DNA from: Certhia americana | Lineage: Eukaryota; Chordata; Aves; Passeriformes; Certhiidae | Reading direction: 5' to 3' | Length of the DNA stretch: 64,000 nucleotides | NCBI GenBank assembly: GCA_018697195.1 | Contig: CM031864.1 | Location: forward strand, 23,007,257 to 23,071,256 | Shown here: piece after piece, positions 41,555-54,900 of the stretch | How the letters are laid out: every line of letters starts with the position of its first letter | How positions within the stretch are numbered: position 1 is the first letter of the stretch | The notes under the pieces: model-generated | The model's input: only the letters and a program-made list of their open reading frames with translations | What the model was told of the DNA's origin: nothing | Databases searched by the model: none | Position numbers and translations under genes: made by a program

Positions 41555-41735
41555 TTACAAGCAGGGCACTGGAGCAGGCTGCCCACAGAAGCTGCCCAAT
41601 CACCCTCCCTTGAGGGTTTCTAGATCTTGCTGAAGCCTTAAGCCATGCTCTGAATTCAGCACTGACGTACTTAGCTCTCAGCAGGAAGCTAGACTAGAGA
41701 CTTGCTGTCAAGGTCCATTCCAATCTGAATGATTA
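41555..41735 (+). mobile_element. Degraded CR1 LINE 3'-end fragment
   Basis: The segment begins with ACTGGAGCAGGCTGCCCA, a hallmark of CR1 3' regions. It continues with the pattern for CCCTTGAGGGTTTCTAGATC and ends with AAGGTCCATTCCAATCTGAA. It is strongly diverged, so probably an old 5'-truncated insertion. Confidence 0.65.
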
Positions 41736-42794
41736 AAAAATTTGATTCAAGCACAATCAGCAGCCAAATTCAAGCAAATCAATGAATGCCTCCTGTTTTC
41801 CCCACTCCCAACAAAAAGTAACACTCATCTTTAATGAATCATCTTTACAACAGTCCAGCATGACTGAAATCAAAGAAACAAGCAGCAAATTAAGAGTACT
41901 GAAGAACACAACACCACATTAAAAGGTCTTCGCATGATTTAAAATTGTTTTTGTAACAGCACAGATTTTTTTAAATTGCTCTTTACATGTTTGCAATTAT
42001 CAGCTGTATAACAATACCAAATATATTCCCAGTCTTTTAAAACTGTGAGATTTCCTTGTTTACACCGAGAAAGTTTCTACTGACCCTTGATACACTGGCA
42101 GTGCCAAATTCCCTGACAGTGTCCCAAGGAAGCCAGAGAAACAGGGGCTGGGATGTGGAAAGGAAGTAAGGAATCCCAGAACATCTGTTTTATCCTGGGG
42201 ACCACTGCCCTTCCTGTTTGAGACCTCTTTCTATTGCTAGGGTTTAAATGAAAAGCAAGTAGAACTATCAAGAGGGACTCAATTTCCTATTTTTGATTTC
42301 ATATGACAGAAAATTGCAATTAGACTAAAGACGTAAGGCCGACACCCATCACTAAAGCAGCTGTAGAATTGCATAACGTGATACAAGCAGGCAGCAAGGA
42401 ATAAATATAAAACCTGAAAAGTACTATAAATTTTTTTTGTGCCAGCAAACAACTGATCCTCTAAACCAAAATAATTACTCTGGTGCAAATAAAAAGTCAG
42501 TAAAGTGTGTATACCCACACCAAATGTGACATTCAGCTCTATGTCTCTCCAGTTCCAAAACACCACACTAAGTTTTACAGAGATTTTTGTTTCTCAATCT
42601 CAACATATCTCAGGATAATTATCAGCAGCCAAAGGCCAGACAACTTGACCAATAGTGAATCTCTTCAAACACAATCTTCCACCTCTGAAAGCCTGCTAAA
42701 AGTGTGAAGTCAGATCATGCACCCACACAGAACACCAAGCACCCACCACAGAGGCAGTTCTGGCTTGGCTTTATGTTAAGGCAGCGTGGGTAGA

Positions 42795-42900
42795 GAAGCA
42801 GCAGAGCACCGAGATCAGTCCTGCACCTGGAGGGTCTGGGTGGCACAGGAACACAGAGGAGCATTGTGCCCAACTCTGGGTCCAGCCAGGGAAGCTCTTA
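42795..42900 (+). mobile_element. Possible CR1 LINE remnant
   Basis: TGTGCCCAACTCTGGGTCCA within this moderately GC-rich patch resembles an internal CR1 segment. The rest does not align convincingly by eye. A repeat-library search would confirm or remove it. Confidence 0.3.
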
Positions 42901-43955
42901 GGCACATTCTTATTTCAATCAATAATTAAAAGCACTGAAATGAAGTTGCTATAGCAAGAAAACAACTGTTAGCTGTATGTGCAGGAACAAGACAAGACAA
43001 AGTTACACACAGTAAATACAAAGTAATTCAGAAAAAAATCTCTTTATCTGAAATGACAGAAAACTAAATGCCCGAGTTCAAGGACTTTCAACATACTTGG
43101 AGAAACAATTTACAGTACTGAAATAAGATCAGATTTGTGGGATTCAGTCTCTTTAAAACACAAAACAGGCAGTAATTTGGTAGAGTTCCTTCTTCAGCAC
43201 ACAAGACAGTGAAAGCCCAATGACAGTTTAGTCCTGTCAATTTTGATACTTTGAAGGGAGAAAAGAAGCCAAAATGACACAGAGGTTAAATCAGTGAAGA
43301 TAAAAGATAAGAAAGAACAGATAGTGAAGAGGGGTGGATTCTGATATATCTAACTCTGAGACATTTGATACACAGGCATGGGAAAAGTGTCAGAGATAGA
43401 AAGGTTGTGGCCTTGGAAAACAGGCAAGTAAAATTGTCAGGGATGTTAGAAAATAGTCTAGAGGGAGTCAGAAATAAAAATTAGGTCTTTGAATCTGAAC
43501 AGGTCTGGGGCTGGCTGGATACGAAAGGAATAATCTAGAGAAAGAACTATGGGAGAGCCAAACTGAGGGGAGAAGCACTGTATTTTTGGGGCATTCAAAT
43601 GAAGTGTAACATATAAAAATCCAAACACAAACTGAAGAGAGGATGTTTAGGTGCATGAAATTAGATGAAAGGGAGAGAAAAGGACAAAGTATTAAAACCC
43701 AGAAACAGTTATGCCACCCCCTTAAAGACAGATGAAACTTGGCTGCTACTGAAGGAAGAAGTAATTCAATGAAAGGAATGCATAAAAGATACAGAAATTA
43801 AAGGGGCAAACTTGCACAGTAAAGAGGCAGAGAAGCTCAGTTCTGAAACAGATCCAGAGAAAAAAGACTTTGAAAAGGATCTTGGTATTTGAAGATTTTG
43901 TACCAAGAATGAATGGAGAATGAAAATGAACAGCAGATCTGCAAGCAAGCTCAAC

Positions 43956-43977
43956 AAAAAAAAAAAAAAAAAAAAAA
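43956..43977. repeat. Homopolymer A22
   Basis: Twenty-two consecutive A bases inside the purine-rich region. No AATAAA directly upstream was found, so a retrotransposed poly(A) tail is not supported. Confidence 0.95.
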
Positions 43978-44783
43978 GGTGAGATAAAATGGTTAAAACA
44001 GTTAAAACATCCATTTGGGAAGAGCACTGAAACAGGTAAGGCAAAGCTGAGTCCAAAGCTGTGTTGTGCTGACACACTCTTCAGATATTCAGAAAGGCTG
44101 GAATGGAAATTTAGAAATTACAAGAGAATATGTCTGGAGGGATGAATGGAGACAGGGCAGTGTGAGAAGCAGCCAGAGAAACCATGTACAGAGAAGCAGA
44201 TAGAGATAAAAATAAAGACCAGTGAGTCAAAAGAAGTGAGGCCAATGAAGGAAGGAGGCAGCAGTGAAGACGAAGGAGTCAAAAAGGTTAATAGACTGGA
44301 GATCCCAAAAGGAGTGAGTGACAGGGTAGAGGAGAGAGAAAGACAGATAAGCTGAAAGAGAGCAGGTAGTGATCAGAGAAAGGGAATTTAGAAATGAGAG
44401 ATAATAAAGTGAACAGTATTTAGTAAAGACAAGGTCATGGGAATGATTGAGGCAGTGAGAAAATCTATCTAAAGCTAGAAATCACAGGCATTGGGCTGGA
44501 AAAACAGAATGAAGAACAAAGGATTAAAGTACTGATCAGGAGAAAAGAACTGGACTTGCCCATGGGGAGGAATGAAACTTGAAAAGACAGAAATAGGGTA
44601 AGTTTAGCAAAGTCACAAAGAAAGATGCAAACTAATGACCACTAGGAAAACTAGACACAGAGGACTTCAAACCAGGAAGAGGGTACAGCTGACAACAGGA
44701 CTGATGAAGCAGAAGCAGAAGCCAGGAGTCACAGAACTTAAGTGCTGAATATGAATGGAAAATACTTTTGAAAAAGCATCAGA

Positions 44784-44816
44784 GAAGGGAATAAATGCTC
44801 AGAGAAGGGAATAAAG
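44784..44816. repeat. Short tandem duplication, period 21
   Basis: CAGAGAAGGGAATAAA appears twice, 21 bases apart, separated by TGCT. It lies at the right end of the purine-rich region. Confidence 0.9.
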
Positions 44817-44850
44817 TTTAAAAAACAACTCTAAACATCTATATTTGAGT

Positions 44851-45649
44851 CATGTTCAGAAACATAAGTAGCATCCCACCAGGCAGGGTCAGCACCTCTA
44901 TTTCCCTCCTTGCCAGATTTACTCACCCACATCAAACCAGAGATCAGAAATTCAAAAGGCCAACACTGCCACTGGCAGTGGGGATAAGACTGGGTTGGGA
45001 AAATTTTGACTGTTGAAGTAGATAAAGACTATTAAAGGTTATTAAAAATTATGGAAAAACAGTGATTTGACCTCTGCCATCCAGCACCTTCATGTCTTCA
45101 CAAAACAAGACCTGAAGGCCTTCACTGACTCTCCCTCACATCACCTCCTGTTCCTACCAGCACACACAGCCACTGCAGCATTCACCAGCACTCCAACTCA
45201 GCTATTAAAATTCTCACCACACTGTGTAACAGCAAGGATAAGAGATTAAGCAGACAGATTGCTCCAAACAAACATCACTGCAATTCTGGGTCCCATTCAG
45301 AGGTATCTGGGAACCACTGGCATAAAAGTTTTTTTCCACTTCCAAGCCTCTGTCAAAAATTTCACTCTATGGCTTTCTTAATCATGAGCATGAATAAAAC
45401 ACCAGCCTTCTCAGACACTTCTAATACTTCATTTCATCTTCTACTATACTGGCATGTTTTTTAACTTTCTGCTCATTACAAAAAGACAACACACTTCTAT
45501 TGCCTGCTCATACAATTGGGAGCTGAATCATTAGGATTGCAACAGAAGAGGGGAAAAATCCCAAATTATTCCCTGCTACCAAGCCAGTGACATGCAGAGA
45601 GTATAAAAAGTGAACTGAGCACATCATTTCTATCTACCCTACTGATTAC
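44851..45649. other. Intergenic DNA downstream of NEK7
   Basis: Short stretch with no recognised gene or repeat between the purine-rich region and the likely NEK7 3' UTR. Confidence 0.4.
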
Positions 45650-48600
45650 TGTTTATTTGTGTGTGTCGATGCAGTTCACTAAAAATTCCTGAAATTACAT
45701 AAAAACTAGGTGAAATATAAACCAGAGCTCACAGGACTGGGGCCATAATGGAAGCTCTTAGTGATTTTTATGCTTTATCACATATTTTAATATGGCTCAA
45801 AAATAATTTGAAATTTATTTATTTATATTGGATGTAGTATTTTTAGATAATCTTTTAACAAATCACACAAAAATTATTTTTTTTTAGTGTACTGTCTTTT
45901 GTTACAGAAATCTCACCTAGAATCAACTACTGGAAGCAGTAAGTTGTCCATAAGATAGGCAGCATCTACTGTAACATATATATATAAATCTCCAAAACAG
46001 AAAAGTTTGAAAAAATATCATAGAAACACTATAATTTTTACATTACATTTAAAATATCTGTGTTTTATTTCTATTAGATTACTGCACAGCAGGGGAGCTT
46101 TCAAAACAAAGGGATTTTATGCAATGTCATTCAAAGCATAAAGTTCACTCCTGACAAAAGTTAATACTGGAGCATTATTGAAATAAAAGGAGGAGCTGGC
46201 CAGACATTTTGGGTAGAAATGTAACATTTAAAGAATGTTTCTTTAAAGAAAATAAACACATAATGCCATAGCTTAAAATAAATAGTGCCAAATGTTATCA
46301 TCGACATATGAAAAATAGGATGGTGGTTTAGAAAAAAAAATATTTCATAAGCACATAGCATACACTGGAGTGCTACAACAAGACTTACCATTTTCATCTG
46401 TTACCAGGTACTTTACTTTAGGGAGAGATTCTACTATCCCCACTTATGTAAGCAGTTCTTTTAACCCACATTGGCTTCATAATTACAGAGTTTGGTACCA
46501 GAGTCAGGTGAAGCATTCATTTCACAGATTTTAAGTTAGGAACAACTATTTCTTTTCCTCAGCACAATGTTTAATTATAAATAATAAAAAAAAAAACCAA
46601 AAAAAAACCAACCCACAATGCCAAAAAATTTTAAATGCTTAAGTATTCACATTTGCTAATTCTTAACTCCTGTTTCTTTTACTTAACATACCCTTCCCGG
46701 GGAGGGATATCTATCAGCAGTTTCTGTCAGGAAAAGTTCAATACTTCATGCATAATACTAGATGCAAACAGCCTGCATTGCACGTGGCACGGGGGTGGGT
46801 GGTCAGTGATTTTTAAATGTTCTAGCACATTTCAGAAAAAAAAATTATTTGAGTACTTGTGCATATTAAGAACTAATTCTGGCAGTCAAGTAAATATTGT
46901 GCTGCCTTTATCAATTAAAAAGCATTTCACTCTATGACATGTGAAACATTGTTACAGAATATAACCATCACTTTTTAAATTATATAACCATTGAAAAAAT
47001 GAAAACAAATCTAGAGGTTGCTAAACACAAACAGAAGTTTCTCAAATGCTTTTTTCCACTGTTCTGTAAGGTTAAATGCACTCAGAAGGGAGAAATAAAA
47101 CTAGGGTTTCATACAATTTGTCCTACAAAACCTGGAAGCAAAATATAAAAATGTATGTATTAAGATAAGCTGATGATCTGGCACATACCATCAAAAAACT
47201 CCCATTATTTTTCCCAAACAATTTTCATAGTATTTGTAGTTTTCAAAAATACAAATCCAAAAACAACCCTGACCCTCCCTTGAACACAAACTCCACAAAT
47301 AATTTTTTATTCTTTGAGCATTATATCAAATAAAAATTACAGCTGCACAGAGAAACAAACAAGCAAAAAAAAAAAAAAATCTGAGCATGCAGGGATGTGA
47401 CAGTGTCTAGAACCTATACATGTGTGTACATACTACTGCTTTTATTTGAACTAACTTTTTATCCACATTTAAAAAAAAGACAACAGACAGTAACAGCTCT
47501 TATCTGCTATCACTGATAATAATTACCTTTTTATAGTTTTGTAAAAAAAAGTTCAGTCTTGAAACTAAATTATTTTCATTTCACTCTCCATTTTTACCAC
47601 ATTTAAAAACAAGACGCATTCCTTTCTTAAAAAATGAAAATATAATATAAGCATACCCCAAAAGGCACTAAGGTCTAACAAAAATATTCAGCACTTCCTT
47701 TATTTAAACTAATAAAGTATCTGTAAGACAGTGTGAATATATAATTATTTTGCAAATTAAGGCATAGCCACTTTCTCTTAAACATAGAAGCTGTAATTTA
47801 CTTCTGCTAAATATAAAACTAAGTCTCAGGATACAGTATATAAAGATCATATATTTATGTAGAATACATTTTGTGTTATACTAGACTATTATATCTTTGC
47901 CAAAAGATTTCAGTATTTAGAAAAAAAAATTAAATACACTGTAAGGTCACTCAAATTATTTTAAACACAAAAAATCTACAAACAGTGACATATACACAAA
48001 CAGTTGGGAAACTGTAAGTTAGAGATCACATTTTTTAATCAGACCTGCTCAAAGGACAGCCACAAAAGAATCCTATTGGCTGCAAGATGCATCTGCATGT
48101 TTTTAAGACTGAACTATGCAGACTCCCACTGCCCCATGGCAATGCTGCATAAGTCTATTGAAAAGGACCTGACTGCTGAATCAACACCTTAAATTTTCCC
48201 AGAAAGCCTCCAACAAATGTTTTGTGTATTATCAGAGACTAACAAAAACAAAGGGGATGTTAAAAAATTTTGAGCATGACAATTCTTCCTGAAATTCATT
48301 TTTCATTGCATTTGGCAAGCGGAGAAAACTAATTCTATTCTTTGTCTACTCTTACAGCAAGAACTGCAAACTACAGTTCAACATAAAATACAATAAGCTC
48401 CTGCAAGAATTCTGTTCCTCTTGGAACAAAGATTAAAATAAAGGTAATTGTGCTGATTCATACTTTCCCTAAATTAACTAAAAAGGTGAAAGATTCAGAC
48501 ATTTGCTTCTTGATAATAAGCCTAATATCTGTATCATGTGCAAAAGTGCAACCGTGTTTTAGAACTGAGGCCCAACTGAATATGATTTTGTTATGACAGA

Positions 48601-48884
48601 AAGTATACTTGAACCCACTAACATGGAAACAGTGGTTCACGGCATCTTAAAATTACTCTTTACGTATTTAGAACTGTTGTACAACCGCAAGTTAATTAAA
48701 AAAAAAAAATACAAAACCCAGAAATAAACAGAAAATAACAAAGCTTGGATATAAATTGGTTTACAATTCAAAGCACAACGGTAAGCTTCAAATAATTACA
48801 TTTGTGCAACACACACGGAGAGGTGGGATGATTTATTTAAAGCCCTTGGTTGTTGCTGCTCCTTCCCTGGGCTCTGCTGGCTGC
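45650..48884 (-). other. NEK7: Probable NEK7 3' UTR region (end not fixed)
   Basis: After the stop codon the minus strand runs into about 3 kb of AT-rich DNA without CR1 remnants or convincing reading frames, as expected for a long vertebrate 3' UTR. Several minus-strand AATAAA signals occur. One is only about 50 bases past the stop (TTTATT at 48832-48837), others at 46064-46069 and 45652-45657. I cannot tell which is used, so the lower boundary is a guess. RNA-seq or 3'-end data would settle it. Confidence 0.4.
48832..48837 (-). terminator. Candidate proximal poly(A) signal after the NEK7 stop
   Basis: This is a perfect AATAAA hexamer on the minus strand, about 48 bases downstream of the TGA. 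If functional it would give a very short 3' UTR. A match by chance is easy in AT-rich DNA, so this is only a candidate. Confidence 0.25.
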
Positions 48885-48995
48885 TCAGCTGCTGGCGGTG
48901 TGCGCGTGCATACGTTTCGCTACATCGTACACGTAGGTGATGTCTGGGCGCTTCTCCGGATCCGGGTTGATGCACATATTAACTAATTGTCGCAG
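48885..48995 (-). CDS. NEK7: NEK7 terminal coding exon and stop codon
   Basis: The exon encodes 36 residues plus TGA, human-equivalent 267-302. It opens [18 protein letters not shown] after a pyrimidine-rich acceptor ending CTCTCCTAG, and ends [24 protein letters not shown] is the subdomain XI motif, and Arg282 is the conserved partner of the APE glutamate. The ending RMHAxTASS identifies NEK7; NEK6 ends differently. Asp290, Lys293 and Arg294, reported as NLRP3-contacting residues in human, are kept. Compared with the human sequence as I recall it, the only visible changes are Ile for Val285 and His for Cys298. The exon is GC-rich relative to the AT-rich surroundings. With the other two exons it gives a 106-residue C-terminus that matches the usual 302-residue protein without insertion or loss. 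Confidence 0.97.
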   Translation of the reverse strand: MRQLVNMCINPDPEKRPDITYVYDVAKRMHAHTASS

Positions 48996-51900
48996 CTAGG
49001 AGAGGGAGAGAACATGACAGCAGAGTTGGCCTTCTTACAAGCAGGATTTGTGCATTATCAAATTCAAATTAATAGAACTGGCAAAAATTAGGCAAACAGC
49101 GATGCTGCACAAGCACACAAGCTGCCCTCCCTCTCTGCTCACACACCGCACGCAGCCCTATGCAAACAGGTATGCAACACACTCCCCTGATTTTTACATT
49201 TTGCACTGCTGTCCAGAAAAACAGATGAGCAAATTGAAGTTCTAATCCTTTCAACATACAACTTTAGACATGCATTTAGTCCAGACCCACATAATTTATA
49301 AAAAATGTTTCAGGAGGGCTGTGCCTGCAAAGCCCAGAAGACTGAAAGGAGCACAGAGCCAAGGTAAAGTGGGGCTGCTCTGCTCATTCAGTCCCCATAC
49401 AGGAGCAGCCAGCAGTAAACGGCATTTCTGCCTGACAGGGCCCAACAAACAAAAGGCAGGGGTGCCCCATCTAACACACAGTTAACCCCCAGAACCTCCT
49501 GCTGCCAGGAGCTACCAATACACACACATTCATTCAGCCACTGAACAAATTAAACCCACTGAGGGCTATCTGTTAAAAGGACTCCACCCTTGAGGAAAGA
49601 TCTGAACTTAAAACTGGAAGCTGGGAAAGTATTTTGGGCAAGTACCACATTATGCTGGCCCTGTTACTCCAGTTATCCACTGCTGAAGACATAATACTGG
49701 AATAAAAAAGCTTTGGCCTACATCTCAATATATATTCCTTAGGATTAGATTGTTTATAGTGTTCTTTATGTAAAGAAGCATATAATTAACAAATATTCAC
49801 AAAAGCCTTTATCTGGGAATAAAGAAATCACTGTGACCAGAAAATCCCATGTTTCCAGAAACACCATAACCGATGGGTGTGCTTAATGGACATATTCAGC
49901 ATAAGCAACCCAAAAGAGTTTCCATACCATCTGCATAATTTTCATTACTTTTCATTAATTTTAACAAACTACCAGGACACTTTCAGGCTTTTCTCCCTCC
50001 AGTGACATGCCTAAGAATTTATGACATTAGAACCTAATATATTGTATGGATAGCTTTCTGACAGGGCATCTATTTTAAACTGTGTGCATCTCCTAAGCAA
50101 TTTTCAACATGGAACATACCTCTTTCATACTGAGTTACTGAAACATTCACAATGCTTTACAAAAACAACTTAACCAACTCTGAAGATCTTCCTTTATGCT
50201 TTTAAGTAGCTTTGCCAAATCCTCCTGGACCTCCTTATAGCACTGGGGACAGGTGGGGAGGACGTGTCCTCCCATTGTGCTACAGTCTTCTATGGCAATA
50301 CATCAAATTTGGTTTGGTCTCACAGCCAGTACTACTAGGTAGGATTATTGAAAAAAATCTGTAATTATTGCAACTAACACAGAGCGACCTCATCACCCTC
50401 ATTATTCAGAAGTAACATTGGCTGCCTCTTTAAACCTGCCATTGGAAAGTTTCCTTCCTGCTTTTTAGAAAAAGAACAACAAGGATTTAAAAATATAATT
50501 ATACTCCTTTCACTTTTCTGAAGATTAACTTAAATGCATGGGAACAGGAATTCCTGAAATTAAGGAATAAGCACTGCATACCACTATATAAAGTTTTGTC
50601 CATTAGCCCTTGCAGATAAACTGTACATAATATACAGATTGTTTTTATTCAACAGTATAAAACCCATGCCATTAGACATCCCATTCTTTAGCAAGGAGAG
50701 CTCAATATTTAACAGCAAGGTAATTTTGAAGAGAGCGGTCAGATTACTGGATTGAAAAGAAAACATTAAATCAAAATAATCTGTAACAGACTTGCTATTT
50801 GAATTTTAAATACATTAAATATATTCTGACTAATGGAATTATAAAAGCCATCGTATTGCCTCTGGCAGTCAATAAATAAAATACAATGCCAGTGGCAATA
50901 AAAACTATTAGCCTGCAATAACTCCTAAACATTTGAAGAACAGAATGCTGGAAATCATTACCTACTGTAAGAAATAATAATTGCCAGCATGTAATACAAA
51001 CATGCAAGTCAAACAATCTCCTGCAGAAGAAGCAGGTGGGACACAAGGTAAGCAGGAGGCACAGTACAAGCAGGGATGAACAGCTTGCCATGCAACACCT
51101 CAGACAGCCTGTACAGAAAACAGGAAAAGACTGAAGAACATCCAACACCATCAAGCCCGAAATTAGAGTCAAATCAGCAAACACTTTGTGAAGAGAATAC
51201 AGGTGTAATTTATCTGCAAAATACATCTAACCCTGAATGTTTACATTTCTCTTTCTCTTCCATCTGTTCAATAGAACTGCATACAGTGAACAGTCTTCAT
51301 AAAGGACCTTGAAGTCTTGAAACCCACAAAGCCAGCTTCAGAAGGGAAGCAGAGCATTCTTTCTCCTGTTTTTACTAGCTGTTTATCAATACTTTACTGT
51401 TTGTAGAACAGCAGAAACAGATCTTCAAGAAATCTACCTGTTAAGCATTTGAGAAGCCTTGTCACAGACCTCTTTAAATGGTTCTCACTGCAATTACTAA
51501 AGTGTCTCTGTGCCCCTCTTTGCTTGGCAGCTCCAGAATCTCACTGGTAAGGCAGGAATGCTGGGCTGACCATGCCTGGGACACTGCACAACAACAGTGC
51601 AGATTCCTGAGTAATTTCAGAATCCTTGAGCTCTTTTGAGCCTTGTAACTAACTGAACAGCAAACCCTTGGAAGAAGGTGAATTAATTCTGCTATGCAGG
51701 ATGAAAAGTTACATGGGAACACAGTCTTTCAGGACTGAAACTGGGACCACACCGAATGCTAATACTTGGTTATAGCACTGATCCTTTACTCCTACAGGAA
51801 TATCCATTTCAATAAAACTGAAATCCATCTGTCAGCCCCTCTAGTACTAATAAAATTTCCAGTGTATCAGAAAAGCTCACCAGTGTCATGGGAAGAGGCA

Positions 51901-54900
51901 CAGGGAGTCTAAAATGAGACTATCATTAGAGATAGAAGTAATTTTTTACTACCTGGCACAGACTGGCCAAGAGGCAGAGCAGACTGAGCCAGAGGGACCT
52001 CCTGTTGCATCCCCAAGCTGCAGACTTCTTTGTCTGCTTATTTTTCTTAACCTCCTCTGTGCACTTAGCACAGTGACTGTCTTTAGCCTGGAGCTTAGCC
52101 TGACACTGGAGCAGTGGGACACACTTTCTTTAACTTGAGCAGGTTTTTCAGCTATGAAATAAATAATTATCACTCAAGTCAGAAGAAGGGGGGAAAGACA
52201 GAAATCTGACAGGCAAGTACTTTGCATTGTTAGCCAGTTGAAATGGAGAAATTTTCATACAGAGAAGTTTGGATAAAAAAGTGCACACAACACCATTCCT
52301 ACTCTGAATAAAACCACCTTGAAGCCTTTTCTGAGTGGTTTTCTCAAGACCTGCTGGCAACTAACGCTACCAACTGTGGCCCAGCTGGCTCCTTCTGCTT
52401 TCACATCTGGGTAGGAGGTTGGCAATGGACTTTACAAGAAATGCACCTCAATCAAAGGGAAGATTTTAAAACTTCATCATGAAAGCAATGTGATATTAAT
52501 ATTAGCTGACAAGATTTTAAGAGTATTGATTGGAGGTGGCATGGGAGCCCCAGCTTTGAATTCCCTAAAGCAGAACAGTTTTCAGTAAATGCTAAGTCTG
52601 AATACCAGATGTTTTTAAGGGATACTAAAAAATTGAGATATCCAAAGTTATCAAGCATTTGAAAATCTTGGCTTGTGTCTACCACTGAAGCAATAGTTTG
52701 TGAAAATGCATCTCAGACTATTATGATTTCTAATCAAAGGTTTTTAAAAGCATTACTCATCTGTCCATCTAAAGGTGCGTCTTGCTGTCAACACTGTTCT
52801 CTGATGACACAGATGTGACACAATTACTAACAGGTTACTCTTACAGAGGTTTTAAAACTTAGAAAAAATGCCATACCTTAAAACTCACTAAAGTTTACTT
52901 ACAGAAAGCTTCTTGAAAAAGCACTTGTCATATTTCATAATGAAAGTATTTACACTCCTATATTAGAGGATGCAGAGATCAACACTTGAAGTTTTGGGTT
53001 TGGTTTTTTTTTCAGAAAATTCCTTTTCATAAAAAATGAAGTGTATTTTACTATTCAGTGATTCCTGACCTTTACTGCTCACTGAGTGTCCTTCCAACCT
53101 GGTTAAAGGTTTGACATCTATATTTCTAGTACAGGTGAAACATGTAGGACAGTATTCTAATATGAGAGATAACACTTGTTTGTTTCTCTTTTTTACAGTT
53201 CATGCCAGCACAGTATTTTTCACACAAGCTAAAAATGGTTTATTTTGGTGCAATAGGTAATAAATGTATGTTTTCCACATACCTTAGTGAAGACACAAGT
53301 CTTCATAGCAGAACATAAAAAATATTCTCATTACCATTTCCATAACTGATGGCTTCTTTTAAGAAACTGTTTTCTTACCTATCTTAATACCTAAAATAGC
53401 TCTGATTCTCTCATTATCCTTAAGAACAACTTACATGTATTTTGCAGATAACTGGCTTATCCAAGGCGCAGAAGTACATGTCTGCTTTGTAATAAATAGA
53501 AAGTAACATGTTGTGCTTTTCATGTGTTTGCAAAACAAAAAACCTATACAGATGTAATGAAAAGCTGGAATCTCTCTCCCCACCCAAACTCTAAGACCTT
53601 CTATCTGGGCCAGACTTTGATATCTGCCCCTTGGCTGGGAATCCACATCTCCAACTTCACACTTAGCTGCAGTGAAGTAGCCTTGCAGGCAGGCCAACTT
53701 CAACGAACCACTAGTGGTATCATCATTAAAATCCTGCTGAAGGTCACCATGGAAACCGCCTGCTGAGGCTTCGCTGCTGCATTCGGCATCTCCTAATCAG
53801 CTACCATGTGAAATGCAAATTCAGACAGTCTGAAAATTAGTCAAGAAGAATAGAGGATGAGGATGCAGATATGTGAAATATTCATGTGCTTCATGGAAAA
53901 AGGAAGACAGCATGAATGACACAACAAAGAACGGCCCCTGACATTCTCGCTATCATTTTGCATTATTGTTCACACCCTACTGTATTTCTAGGCCTCCAGT
54001 TCTGAAGTTGGTTATATGAACTGCCATATTTAGAGTCTACAATAAATAATAATTAAAAGTGGCCAAGGTAAAATGATTAATCGGAAAACCCACAAAGAGC
54101 TGAAGTGTATAAATTACAGAATAGATCATTATTTCATCCTTTGTAACGTCACCAAATTATCTTTTTAAGTCCAGTTTGTTTCATAAAAAGGGAAAAATTG
54201 TCACTATGCATACAAAGCAAAACACTGAGCAGTAATCTTTTATTAATAGTCCAATCACTGTCTGTGCATGCAAGAAAACTTAAGGTTCAGAATTACAACC
54301 CCTACTCTATAAATGAAATTGTACAATGCTCTATGTTTATTAAAAGTATTTCAGTGCTTGTGTTTATTTGTGTTTTCAAAGTAATCTTTAATTCATGTAG
54401 TCTAAATTCAATTAGAATTGGTTACTAATACCTGTTCTTTGGTTTACAGCTTCTATCAGTTTGCCCTGTTCTTTTCAAAGCGGGAAAGTATTTCAAAACT
54501 GGCATCTCAGAACATTAACAAGCAAGCGTTTATATTTTTTTCACTCTGTTACACTATGAAAAATATTTATTTTGTTCAGTTTCTTTTAATTTTAGCACTC
54601 ATAAAAGCAAGTACTCCCCCTTAAATGCACTAATGACAGTAAGAACTGTTAGCTCTCAGCTCAAAACAAACTGCTGAGATTTGCATGAGTATATTGTTCA
54701 GATTCAATTATATTATGTCTGCCTGTATTTCTCTGAAATTTACTCTCAGTCTTGTCAAGAAACACTCCTTGCAAAAGAACTGCTGTTCAATTGTACTGAA
54801 CACCACATCCCAGTTTTATAATGCAGACAAATGGGACCTGAACAATTCGTTTTTACTACTGAGGTACATTATATCTACTTTAATGCAGGCCCCTAGAGGA

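Larger units (their letters stand above)
43250..44850 (+). repeat. Purine-rich strand-asymmetric region
   Basis: For about 1.6 kb the plus strand is dominated by A and G, with many GAAAG, AGAGA and GGAGA words, while C and T are sparse. It contains an A22 run and a short tandem duplication. The bias keeps a 69-codon open frame (44146-44355), rich in Glu, Lys and Ser, which I attribute to composition. The cause may be an old degenerated purine microsatellite. Confidence 0.65.

Noticed and set aside
43746..44077. Overlapping minus-strand frames with a poly-Phe run
   Set aside because: The Phe run is the A22 homopolymer read on the other strand; no coding evidence.
44146..44355. 69-codon Glu/Lys-rich plus-strand frame
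   Set aside because: Composition of the purine-rich region explains both the residues and the lack of stops.
50795..51226. 143-codon minus-strand frame rich in Leu, Cys and Phe
   Set aside because: It lies inside a NEK7 intron, on the sense strand, with no known domain. The hydrophobic look follows from A/T composition.
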